Below are positions 33,364 through 44,324 of a stretch of DNA of 64,000 nt, in pieces. The position numbers were made by a program, and so were the translations under genes. Source of the DNA: Tetraselmis striata. Taxonomy: Eukaryota > Chlorophyta > Chlorodendrophyceae > Chlorodendrales > Chlorodendraceae. Location of the stretch: positions 82,388 through 146,387 of the forward strand of contig VCJN01001963.1 in NCBI GenBank assembly GCA_006384855.1. Direction: 5' to 3'. The stretch's first letter is position 1; every line of letters begins with the position of its first letter. The notes under the pieces were generated by a model, which was not told the origin of the DNA, made no database searches, and saw only the letters and a list, made by a program, of their open reading frames with translations.

Positions 33364-35208
33364 CTTCCCCGTGCGCGCCCGCTGTTGCTTACGCAGACTC
33401 CGGCGGTCGATGTCCATTGATGCTGGCGGCGCTTCAACAGGCAGGTCCCCAGTGGAGCCTGGCGTGCCCCCACTTGCTTTCCCTGCGCGCACGTGTGACC
33501 CGTTGGCTCTACAAGTCTATAAGAGCCAAAGCGCCGCTAGGTCCCTGAGCCAGTACAGAGTTTTATGAAGAAAATCCTAGTCAGGACATAGTTTATTTTC
33601 TGTATTTGAAGTTAGGTCCCCCCCCCCCCCCCCCACCCCCGGCACCGACCCCCCCCCCCCCCCCCCCCCCCCACAGGTCGAAGTACTTCTGGAGATTGGC
33701 GCGGACCACTGGCTGTGCAAAACGGCGGGCGGCAGCGGCTGGCGCAAGTACGACGTGCTATGCTGCCTGGAGCTGCTCAAGTGCGCCGCCGCCACCCCTC
33801 TCCGCGCCCCCAGAGCCGCAGACACCTTCATGGCCAGCCGCTGCCGCTGGACCCCCGATTTGAACTGCACTTTACTCTTAACCCTATTCCTTCCTCCCCG
33901 CCCGCCCGCCAGGCTGGCGCTGCGAGTGGCCACGCTGCGCGGCGATGGCGGCCGGCTACTGCTGGACGGCTCCGCCACGAAGGACGGCTATGCGGCCGGC
34001 AGCGCGCACGAAACCTCCCGCGCGGAGGGCCTGCAGGTGAATCAGCCGGGCGGCTCCCCGGACTGTAAACCGCCATCTCTTACCTGCAGCCGTGGAGGTC
34101 GGGTGGTTGGGGGCGTGGAGGTGTGTGGTTGAGGCGTTGCTGTTTTTTGCTGCTTTGTAAGATCTGAAAACGCTGACAGTGATCTTTAATGTGTGTGTGT
34201 GGTGAATTATGAGTTTCAAAAGAGCAAGATATAGACCATATCAACGACGGCATCAGCTTGCCAGGGCGGCCTCTGCTGCGAGTAGGCCTGCTCCCCGTGC
34301 CTCTATACAACACCGGCTGTGTGGGCGGGCGCAGGTGCTGGTATTCCCTTTCTTCAGGTTGGACAGGAAGAGCGAAGGGGGCAGTGTCCATGGTGGGGTG
34401 GCACAGCGACGCGGCAGTAGCGGCAGGCGCTTGAGCTCGCTGGCGGTGCTCGCAGGCAGTGGCGCCGGCGTTTGCTCGATTCCGTGCCAAGCACTGCGAG
34501 GAGCGCGCACCGGCGGAGGCGGCGGTAACGGTAGCAACAGCAGCCGAGGGGGCTGCAGCGAAGGACGAGGCGGCGGAGGCGGCGGGTTCCGTGCCGGATG
34601 GTGCGGCGGGCGCAAAGGCTGCTGGTGGTGAGTGCGCCGGCAAGGGTGGCTACTGGTGGGACGGCCCGCCGGGGGGCAAAGCGGGGGCCGGCCTTGCGGG
34701 CCACTGGAAGCGCGGCGGCAAGCCGTACTGGTGGGATGCGGAGGAAGCTGCCGCCGCCTGGTACGCGCTGCCCCCCTCCCCGATCCCACTTACACAGCCC
34801 GGGTAGCCACGTACAAGGGCACCACAATACCAATCATGACAAAGGGGGTCGGGATACTTTTGGACTAAACCCCTATGACGCCGGGTGTTGTTGGATGACC
34901 GGCAGTTCGCACCGTAGCCGTAGTCACCACAGTCACCACCATCAAGGCCTTGCGTTAAGTGCCGCGGCACACGGAGCAATGGGCCAACCCCCCCCCCCCC
35001 CCCCCCTCCCCCCCAACTCCGGCAAAGTAGACCCTCTATCAGGGATGGTCACTCTTCTGAGCATTAATAATGAATTTCGACATATAGCGCCGCATACAGT
35101 CGCGAGGCCACAGGGCGGCTTTGCCGCATGCCTTGTCTCTCAACCCGCCGTTTCAGGCAAAATGAATTGGTTTTCATTAGCAAGAGTACATTTTCTCTTT
35201 CTCGACTC

Positions 35209-35239
<31 letters not shown>

Positions 35240-37137
35240 GCTAATTCAGGCAAAATAGGCCCTCTATCTGGGATCGTCACCCTTCTGAGCATGAATAAAC
35301 AATTTGAGACATAGCGCCGCATACAGTCGCAAGGCCACAGGGCGGCTCCGCCGCACGCCTTGTCTCCCAATCCGCCGTTCCAGTATTAATTTTCCTTAGC
35401 AAGCGGTCAGTTTTCTTTCTCGAACTCCCCCCCCCCCCCCCCCCCCCCCCCCGCCCCTGGGCTCCCCGGCCGTGTGACCACGCTGCAGCGAGGGCGGGGA
35501 GCTCGCGGCAGGCAGGCGAGAGGGCAGCGGCAGCTTGCCCGCTGTGCCGGTAGGCGCCACCCGTCACACGGGCCAGCGGCAACACACGGCCCCACTCCTG
35601 AGGATGCGCGCAGGGAAGGAGCTCGTGGCGCTGGGGGAGCTGCTGCACCTGGCACGCCCCTTGCTATACTGCCTTCTGCTGCGCAGGTGACCGCTCCAAC
35701 CCCCCCCCCCCCCCCCCCCCCCCCGCTTTCCATTTCTCTTTCCTGTTCCAACCAGAACACAGCCACAGCCTGCCTCTGTCCCGGAAGCCGCCGTATTCCT
35801 TGGTGCTGCTGATCGATCGATCCCCCGGCGACGCACCGCGCAGGTACGGGGTCAGGTCCTGGCGGCCATGGGCACTCTCCCTGCTGGCGGATCTGGCCAG
35901 CGCGCAAGCCATCTCATTGGGTGACCCCCCCCCCCCCCCCCCCCTGCTCTCCCCCTGGCTCGCCCCCGGCCCAGCATAGCTGACCATCCGCCATCATGGC
36001 GTGCTGACATGTCCATGCGTGTGATCATTGGGCAATACCAGTAGTGATATACCTCACGCGCTGTGTGTATAATGGTACTAAACGGCTCAATTGCTCCCTC
36101 CTGGGCGCCACATCGAGCCGCATGATCCACCTGATGGACCGAAAAGGTCATCGCCAAATCTTCAGTGGTGTTTGTCCAAGCCCCGGGGGGGGGGGGGGGG
36201 GGGGGCTGACATATTTTGACGATGATCTTTTTGTTCATCATGTGGACCAAAGCGACGAATGCGTCCGGCCGATCAATGGCCCTACTGGGCACAACCTGAA
36301 CAGAGGCGGAAGAGAGCCGACTTGACAGTGTTTAACGTGCGATGGCCAGTGTGCAGTTGTGCTCCACCACCCCTTCAGTGGTTCAAATGTTGAATTGGTC
36401 AGTATTTTATATGCATGGCAGCATGCCCACATCTATCTTGCACATATAAAGGGATTGGCTAGATGTCTATAAACGTGGGAAAATGTGGCCATTGGGTTGC
36501 GTACACAGCCTCTCTAGCCCCTCACAATATGTCCACCACGGCAGCAGACACGAGCACGGCTGATTGCGAAGTCTCCCATCAGTATCACGTTGGCTGTGGC
36601 TGTGCCGCAGCTGAGTGTGAGTATGAGGCCGGCCGCCAACCCCCCCCTCCCATGAGCCCCCCCCCCCCCCCCCCCCCCTCCCATGTTGACGTTCACAGGT
36701 GCCACTCTAAGCAACCCGCGCCAGAGCTGGCTATACCGCCAGCAGTACCGGAGCCCGACGTACGCGCGGAGCGCCCAAGCCATTGCCTGGACGCCGGCGG
36801 AGCGCAGCGAGCGTGCGCGCCGCCGACTGGCGCTCCTGTACTACCTACTCCGCAGCCCCGCCTTTGAGGGCGTCACCAGGTAGTGGGGCCAGCCGGCGTC
36901 CTGGGATAGAGAGAGGGGGCGATGGGGGAGGGGTACTGCCTGCTTGTGCTGCTGTGCTGCCGCATGGCATGTGCCCTGATGGATACCTGATGGGTAGCTC
37001 TCCCTGCGCGCAGGCCGATGCTACAGCGCGCACAGGGCGTGCTGTCGTACGTGCCGCTGGTGGGGTCCATCACGGGGAAGGGCCTGGAGATCATGGAGGG
37101 CATCCAGCAGTACTACACCTACACCGCCGCCTCCTGA
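32976..37137 (+). CDS. PEX16: Peroxin-16 (peroxisome membrane biogenesis protein)
   Basis: PEX16 is an ER/peroxisome membrane protein that helps insert peroxisomal membrane proteins. A nine-exon model is in phase throughout and gives 483 residues: 32976-33270, 33397-33440, 33677-33780, 33913-34036, 34456-34760, 35489-35686, 35844-35920, 36699-36879, 37014-37137. Family landmarks in order: AYAAWVRGHAGLVSGVEGAL, WLLPDRFSDSELKAEALSAG, VEVLLEIGADHWLC, WRKYDVLCCLELLK, ELLHLARPLLYCLLLR, RYGVRSWRPWALSLLADLAS and the end VGSITGKGLEIMEGIQQYYT. Exon 5 adds an Ala/Gly-rich insert with two YWWD motifs (GGYWWDGPPGG, GKPYWWDAEEA) not usual for the family. Intron 2 appears to use a GC donor (CAACAG, then GCAGGT). 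Most introns carry C runs of 15-29 nt; the run at 33650-33672 sits just upstream of exon 3. The next gene (-) ends about 900 bp downstream, tail to tail. Confidence 0.9.
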
Positions 37138-37703
37138 AGGTGGATGGCCGCCAGACGCCCACCCCCGGCCTCCCCAATACCGGCCGGCCATGGTGCGCTC
37201 GCCGCACCACGCCTGGCGAATGGGCTGCTGCCGCCGTTGCCGCCGTGCTGTCCAGTCAAATTCAGGGGAAAGCCGATGGTGACTCCGCCAGCACCAGTCG
37301 CAGACATCCGTGTGCTGCGCAGCTTGTATTGCACGCACTTTGAAATACGTTTACTTTACCACAAATGAATCGCATGCATTCCACTTGCTTCGCCCAGACA
37401 TGTTCTGTGTCGCATGTAACTCGGGTTGTTGGGTTTCCGAATGTGTTTATTGCTGTTCCATACCAATAAATAGATGTCATTCGCGCTTGGAAACACCATG
37501 GAAAGAGAGGACCGCAGTATGATACTTCGTTATGTCTGATGGTATGGAGTGGCGCCAATATAAATGTCTGATAACACCTGGACAACATTGCAGAATCTCT
37601 ATCTAGCGAGAACGATGCACCTGATACCCAAGGCAGCTAGGCGCATGACAGCCGGTGGTTAGTGATGTCTTCAAAGGCGGCTGCGATTGTGGGCGATGTC
37701 ATC

Positions 37704-37738
<35 letters not shown>

Positions 37739-38049
37739 TATCCAGGGGCTTGGTTTGCTCAGCAGTCGATTCTGATTGATTCTACCATACAGATGGCGTC
37801 CCATTCGTAGGACATCATCGAGCAATATACATATATCTTTATACAGATCCGCCAATACCCTGCCGCCCTTCCATGCTGCCCGCGGTGCCCACAATGAGAT
37901 GATTGCCATCTCAATTTCCGGGAATTAAAAGGTTGGGAACACTTTGCCAGAAGGTGGCCGGTCGCATTTGCCAGCAGGTGGCCGGTATACATGCCAACAC
38001 GGAGCTCTTGTTGGAGTGATGGGGAAAGTGTGTCAAAGCCGCAGCATCG
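37138..38049. other. Intergenic region between convergent genes
   Basis: Lies between the 3' ends of PEX16 (+) and the tandem GNAT gene (-). It contains an AT microsatellite and no supported gene. Confidence 0.5.
37705..37734. repeat. (AT)n microsatellite
   Basis: An uninterrupted AT dinucleotide run of about 30 bp. Confidence 0.95.
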
Positions 38050-40702
38050 CTACCGTTGAATGGACCGATGGAAGGCCTGCAGGATGCTCCTCATGCACCC
38101 CTCGCAATACTTCATCGAGTCCCACTCACGTCCACACTCGGTGTAGTACATGTCGCCGTAGACAAACGCGCAGTCGTGGCAGCGGGAGCAGGGCCGGCTA
38201 TGCGAGCCACGCACCTCCCTGCCCTCGAGCATTATGCCTGTCCGGTCGCTGTATAGCTGCACCATGTGCTCCATCTCGTCCTCGTCATCCAGATCCAGCT
38301 CCGTCTCGTCCTCGTCCTCCATACGAGGCGGGACCCTCTCCTCGACTTCCGCCTTCCACTCTTTGGTGTCGACATCCAAGACGAGCAACTTCGTCAACGG
38401 TCCGCACAGCTCCTCTTCCGTCCCCTTCACATCCGCGAAACCCGCATGCTCGCACAGGAACCTCCGCAACACACCACACAAACGTTAGCCACCCCGCAGC
38501 ACATGGGATCGGTTCACTCGACAGCACCTTGGGCTGGCGGCCGTAGCTCATCCCGACTAGGCTATGGCAGGGTGGGCAAGCTGCCCGCTTGGCGGAAGTC
38601 ACCTGACGGCGGCCACGGCGCTTGTATCTATATAAAATCGGACTCTCGCTAGCGGCGCAAAGGGCGCCAGCACCGCGGCCTCTGTGGCGTTGTAGAATGC
38701 GGCGCCCAGCCCCTGGCCTTGGTACTCGGTGGCCACCTGGATGTGCTCCAGCGTGGGCCCTGCGTAGGTTGCGTAGTCGGCTTCCCAGTAGTGGTAGGCC
38801 CAGAGCGCCCACCCCACCTCCACGCCCGCATGCTTGAGGGAGAAGCGGGTGGAGATGCTGTTGTCACTGGACCTGGAGTCGAGATCCCCAGTGGCGGTGC
38901 CGGTGACGTAGTCCAGGGTGAGCCCCGGGAGCAGGGTGCTGTTGAGCGGATGTGGCGGAACGGCCGCGTGCGGAATGACGCAGATGCCGGAGCGGAACTG
39001 GTTACGGATGCTGGCGGAAAGCTCTCCGATGATGGCGGCCTCCATGTCCGCGCTGACACCCTCCGACAGCATCACCTCCAGCTGCGGGCAGTCACAGTCG
39101 TCGCTGTCAAAGCCCCACAGCTCGATGGTGGCAACCACGCCGCAGGAGGCCGGGTCTAGGAAGGCAGCGCCCAGCACCCAGTGCTGCTGCCCTCTTTCTC
39201 ACGCTGCAGACCCGCTGCCTCGAGCGCCTCCGTCGCCAGGAGGAGCACCTTATGCTCAAACCAAGGGCACACAATTCTCTCCAAGTCTCTCCAGTCGGGG
39301 TGGGTCGGACATGCACACGGCACCAGGAGGGTCCGCATCCCAGGATTGGCCACCGGCGCCGAGGGACCGTTCCCAGCGGTGGCACCCGTAGAGTGGTTTG
39401 CCCAGGCCACCCCCGCAGCCGGCGGCCATGCTTGTGTTGGCGCCGTTAGCGGCACCGCACCCGTCGCCGTTGCCGGCGAGGCGGACCCGCCGTAGGGTGC
39501 CTCGCAGTCCTTGTGCTGGCCGTGGGCTGCCTCGGCTCGGAGCTCGTCTCCGTCCAGGGTGCCCCCTCCTTCATGCAGATGGACCACTTTGGTCAACTCC
39601 CGTATCGTCTCCGCCGAGCCGCCGCTCCCAATCAGCTGCCGAATCAGGTCCATCTCAGACTCCTCCACCGCATCCTCGAAGCCGGCGCGCCCGCAGAGGA
39701 ATCTGCTAGAAACCCCACGCGTGGAGTCATGCTCAGCCGATGGATAAGGCCCGCTTGCGACAGTACTCAGCCTGGTACCGGAGTGAACTCTGCCCCATAT
39801 CTGTGTCAAGGTACCGTACCAGCGTACAAGTACCTCAGGGAACAAGCCTTCAAGCCTGGGGGATGCACTCACCTTGCCGCAAACTCGGAGCCGACAGCAG
39901 CTTCCGCATGCAGTCGCAAACGTCCGAGTCGCGCAAAGGGCGCCACCACCGCGGCCTCCATGGCCTTGTACAGCGCAGAGCCCAGCCCACTGGACCGGTA
40001 CTCGGTGGTCACCTCGATATGCTCTAGCACGGGCCCCGCGGTGTCCGCCCCGCTGGACTCGAAATGGTGGTACGACCATAGCCCCCACCCCACCTCCACG
40101 CCCGCGTGCTTGAGGGAGAAGCGGGTGGAGATGTTGTTGCCGCTGCCTTTGCTGTCGAACCTCCCAGTGGCAGTGCCTGTGACGTAGTTCAGCGTGATCC
40201 CCGGGAACGAGGTGTTGTCGAGCAGCTGTGGCGCGACGGCTGCGTGCGGGACTCGGCAGGTGTCAGCGGGGAACAGGAGGGGGCTGCTGGCGGAGAGGGC
40301 CGCAATGACGGCGGCCTCCATAGCACCGCTGACCGCGCCCGACAGCGCCAGCTCCACCATTGGGCAGTCGCTGGTGAAGCCCCATATCTCCAAGGTCGCG
40401 ACCGCGTCGCCGGTGCCCCGATCGGCGAAGGCAAGTATGTCGGCGCCTCCACCGCGCCCGGAAAACGCCCCGGCCGCAGGGTGCCCCATCACCACCTGCT
40501 GCAGCCCCACCAACTCGAGCGCCTTTACCGCCATGATGATCGGCACCTCATCGTCGCCTTCCTCCCAGCGAATCTGTGTGGCGCAGGGCACAAAGAGCGT
40601 CCGCGCGCCGGCGTTGACCACAGGCACCGGCGGGCCTGTCCCAGCGGCGGCGCTCCCTGCCTCCGAGCTGCCGCCAGCCATAGTCACGCCCACCGCCGCC
40701 AT
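38050..40702 (-). CDS. Protein with two tandem GNAT-type acetyltransferase modules
   Basis: GNAT enzymes transfer an acetyl group from acetyl-CoA to an amine. Minus-strand exons: 40702-39873 (ATG, module 1, GTGAGT donor), 39702 to about 39204, about 39186-38603 (module 2) and 38461-38050 (Cys-rich tail, TAG). Both modules contain the acetyl-CoA loop after a beta strand: VLEHIEVTTEYRSSGLGSAL in module 1 and TLEHIQVATEYQGQGLGAAF in module 2, each preceded by ISTRFSLKHAGVEVGW. Each module is followed by the same junction, RFLCxxAGFxD. The second exon runs open from the end of unit 1 (RFLCGRAGFED) into the start of unit 2 (GMRTLLVPCACP), so one two-module protein is more likely than two genes. 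The tail has CSRCHDCAFVYGD and CGREWDSMKYCEGC, a possible zinc site. The reading frame changes at about 39187-39204; whether this is an intron or an indel is unresolved. Substrate unknown. Confidence 0.75.
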
Positions 40703-41111
40703 TCTCGCTCGCCCCCAGTGCCGGCAAGTCTACTGTTCCTACCCTCCCTGTACGCACGAAACGGGGCCTCCTAGACCAAGTTGCAGACTATTATGTTCAG
40801 ATCCCGGTACCAGAAGCGGTGTGCAACGATTCACGGTCGCGCTACAGTAGAAAAAAAGACCTCAGCAGCTGCCGGTACGGGTATGACTACTGCCCATTTG
40901 ATGTAGTGCCCCACCCGCCCCCGCGAGTAAAACACGCGGGGCCCCGCCCGCCTGTGCCCCTATATAGCTAGCGACTACTGCCTGCCGCCCGCATTATTAC
41001 TTTGCCTTCACCCGATCTCCCGGTATCCCGATTCACCCGGTCTCCCGGTCTGCCTACTCCCGGCCTCCCGGCCTCCCGCCCGCCGTGTAACCAAACCCAT
41101 CAATATAATTA

Positions 41112-41233
41112 TATGAGCTATAGCTGCAAAAGGCGATCAGGAAATCCCCCGAAAAGGCAATAGGAAACGTCCACTACAGCAAGTGCGAGGTGGAAACAGC
41201 AACAGAAGAGGGTGCGGATTGAGCACGGGCAGA
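41112..41233 (-). mobile_element. Short interspersed repeat, family B (copy 4)
   Basis: Reverse-complement copy: ATGAGCTATAGCTGCAAAAG, GGCAATAGGAAACGTCCACT, AGAAGAGGGTGCGGATTGAG. It is closest to the copy at 25033. Confidence 0.8.
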
Positions 41234-41309
41234 GGTCACTACGGATCACTGACGCATCACTGCTTCCCGCTTCTGCTGCATCAGTCCCACCTCGTTGCAC
41301 TGGGGCGGC

Positions 41310-41385
41310 TGTATGTATGTATGTATGTACGTATATGTATGTATGTATATGTCTATCTATACATACACACATATATACATGTGAA
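41310..41385. repeat. GTAT/ATAC tetranucleotide microsatellite
   Basis: Imperfect GTAT tandem repeats followed by ATAC/ACAC-type repeats, able to fold back partly. Confidence 0.85.
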
Positions 41386-43034
41386 TAGTATACATAGATA
41401 CATTATATATAGACCGGGACGTGAAATCCAAGCAGATAGCCGTTGATTTATTACGAGGCACCCGGGGTTAAATCGCGCCCGTGACAAAGCGGGACCAAGG
41501 CTCACATGCAAAAGGAAAGTCGCTACGATGCCATGGCATGCTACGGGGCTGCCCAGCATATGATATGCTGCTGCTGATGAGCAGTAGCACTATTTATTGC
41601 TTGTACATTTTTCCACAAAAGGCTTTGCATGTGTTTCTGCTAGAGCAGGTTTTGATCAGCTTGTATTTTGATTGGATCATTATCTATTCTATTTGAAATA
41701 GAATGGCATTCGATAAACTTGTCGCGCATATAATGCGCGCCGTTGCATTCAGCATGACGCAGTATATCTACCTAAATATAGTGTGTACATGATGCGCTAG
41801 GAACTACAGCTCAACATGCATGTGGATTGCATGATGGATAGGGCAACAAACCTCCACATGGACACAGAAGTGCTACAGCATATTAAGCTGGGTTGCAAAA
41901 CATCCATGTTGTTGGCGTAACCACATGCTCGGCACACCATTGTTGGCATTATTGTTTCTGTTTTACTCGAAGAGCAGGATATTGTTTCTCCATGTTGCGT
42001 GGCAAGATACAGGCATGATTGCATGTAAATTGTCAACAACCCCAAGACAGCCGTTCGGCGGTTGCATGTCGCAGTAGTGTGATGAATTACTTGGTTGATA
42101 TTTGCTGCCGCCCTGCAGAAATAAGCCAGGACAGATATGTTGCAAAGCAATCACGCAAACAGTGGTAAATTTGCGCCGTTTTACGATATTTGGGCGCGTT
42201 CTTGAGTGTTTACGAAAGTCAGTGAGGAGGGACGTTGCACTGTAGGCTGGCTCAGATTCCTACAATAGTCTTCGGCGAATGTTTTTTTACAATTTGCGAG
42301 GTTGTTCGAAGTTTCCTCCTTTCCTACATTACCCTGTGGAATGCCAGACCACTTCATTGTGGGCGAGGGAAAGGGGACACCGGGACATCACTGGGCATTG
42401 TTATAATCCACTTCGCGCATGCAAACTCGTGCGAGGTCCTTTTATTAGAAGGGGCTTCGTCACGTCCTGGCGACCGCGCAGCATTTGGCTGATTGGCTTT
42501 GCCCCGGCCCTTTTGGGGCCTGGGCGAAATGTTTCATCGCAACACATGCATGGTGATACTGCATACTTCGTACTGATTTCGGAGCTTAGGGCGTGAGGCG
42601 ATGAGCCCGTCCTCGGCCCATCAAGACGCGGGTAATATGTAAAGCATCACCTATATGATCGAAAGCACTTTATATGCGTCATATATATGTCGTACTTTCA
42701 CCGGCGGCGCATATACGAAACACAGCTCGACCTGTACCATGGAAAATCGTTACAAGCTTGCACAAACAGCACACGACGTCTGCGTAATTGGCACGTGGCC
42801 TGATAGAAACGCCATGCATTGCGATGACAGCAAGCCTGCCTTGGGGTCGAGATCGTGCTCCTTCAGCCCAACGGGCGAGCGCGCGCATAGAAAACATATT
42901 GGTTACTCTGCCAACATGTTGCTCCCCTGGCTATGCCTAGGCTGTTTGGCTGTTTTTAGGGGATTGTAGTTTTCTGCTGGTAAATGCCATTGCAGGAAAG
43001 ACTATTTGGAAGTGCGATAACCGGACGCGGACAA

Positions 43035-43276
43035 GGGCTTGCAGTCAGTTTCGGGTATTTTGATGGCAGTGTTATAGGCAACAGTGTTGGAAATTCCTTC
43101 ACTGACCTCCAATTAGTCTTGCAGAATGCTTCGGCAATTTGCTTGTTGACTATAACGGAGCGTCGCATACCCAGGCAGGGCTTTCCGTAACTGGATCGCT
43201 GCAGCAATGGCCGTCGTAGAGACGCTGCAAGGGTTTCACTGGTGCCAGTCCTGTCCCGGGGGCGAAAAAAAGGGCT
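43035..43276 (+). mobile_element. LINE 3' tail fragment
   Basis: Matches the LINE tail: GGGTATTTTGATGGCAGTGT, ACAGTGTTGGAAATTCCTTC, TATAACGGAGCGTCGCATAC, GTAGAGACGCTGCAAGGGTT, ending in GGGGGCGAAAAAAAGG. No ORF remains. Confidence 0.85.
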
Positions 43277-44324
43277 TGCACACAATAGTATGCAAATCCT
43301 GATGCTATCACCATTGCTTGGGCTTTAAGTCCAGTACATATGCAGATTTGTACGTGCAAAGGCTTATATAGACTGGTGACATGTTGTACATCGCAGGCCC
43401 CGTAGCAACTAAGCCTGGGGTATATTACAGCTCCGCGCAGATTTGATATCTGATCTCACAGTATGATAGTATAGAAACGTGATTCATGATTTTCATATGA
43501 TCGTGCTATGTCATTGCGTCTGATATGCGGCTAAATCTCAACCTCGCACGTCTCGTATAATGATAGTCCATATACAAATCTCCATCGTCCACCGAAATGG
43601 AACATGCGTGGGGGGCACGAGGGGAGCACGCGCCGACAGCACATGCGGCGGCGCGGCTTCAGGCTGCTATTACACGATGTTTCTGCTCACCTACGTGTGG
43701 GCAGGCGCGTTTGTAGTTAATGGAACGCTGTAGCCCAGTGTGCTATGTAGAATCCCGTTTTTTGCTGAAAGAGCATGTGCTGTATATATAAGGTTACTAT
43801 AGTCGCTATTTCAGCACAAGAAACATCCACGCCATCTTCGGAGAAGGAACCTTGCAAAAAAGGCATGTCGGCCATTGAGCAACGTGAGATAGATGTGGGG
43901 ATACACAGGGGTATGAATCAATGTGAAATATTTATGTGGAATGGTGTATGTGCTCAACCCCTGCGGAAATATTACATATAAGAACAGCAATGCTTATAAA
44001 AGACTGCCCCGCCGGTCAGCGGTCAGATGATGCAGACGACGAAACTGGGCAATATTCAATGAATAATCACCGGAAATGTATAGCTGAGAATGTCCGTAAT
44101 CCTTACATGCTGCATGTAAGCCCAATGTGAGGCATACATCACGCAACATGTAGAAAGTACAAATAAATGCAACACCGAGGATTGAGCGTTTGCTAAAGCA
44201 ATGGCTCTCATGAAAGGGATGGGACACGATTGAAGCTATGTTCGCTACGTCTAATCTAACTTGAGCCATCGAGTTAGCGTGGTCGGAGCGCTCCGTCTTG
44301 ACGGCGTTGGCGGCATGGTGGCAT

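Larger units (their letters stand above)
40703..44324. other. Gene-poor region with scattered repeats
   Basis: I recognise no gene in this 3.6-kb stretch. It holds a family B repeat (41112), a GTAT-type microsatellite (41310), a LINE tail (43035) and a weak family C copy (about 44000-44130). Its left edge is the upstream side of the GNAT gene; its right edge is the 3' side of the NRPS-like gene. Confidence 0.45.

Noticed and set aside
39187-39203. A possible 16-nt GT-AG mini-intron in the tandem GNAT gene
   Set aside because: Removing the 16 nt from GTGAG to GCAG leaves the wrong frame; 17 nt would have to go, which gives no GT-AG border. An indel or a differently placed intron is more likely.
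40703-44324. A hidden gene in the 3.6-kb gap
   Set aside because: I looked for family motifs and phased exons on both strands and found only repeats and short unmatched ORFs.
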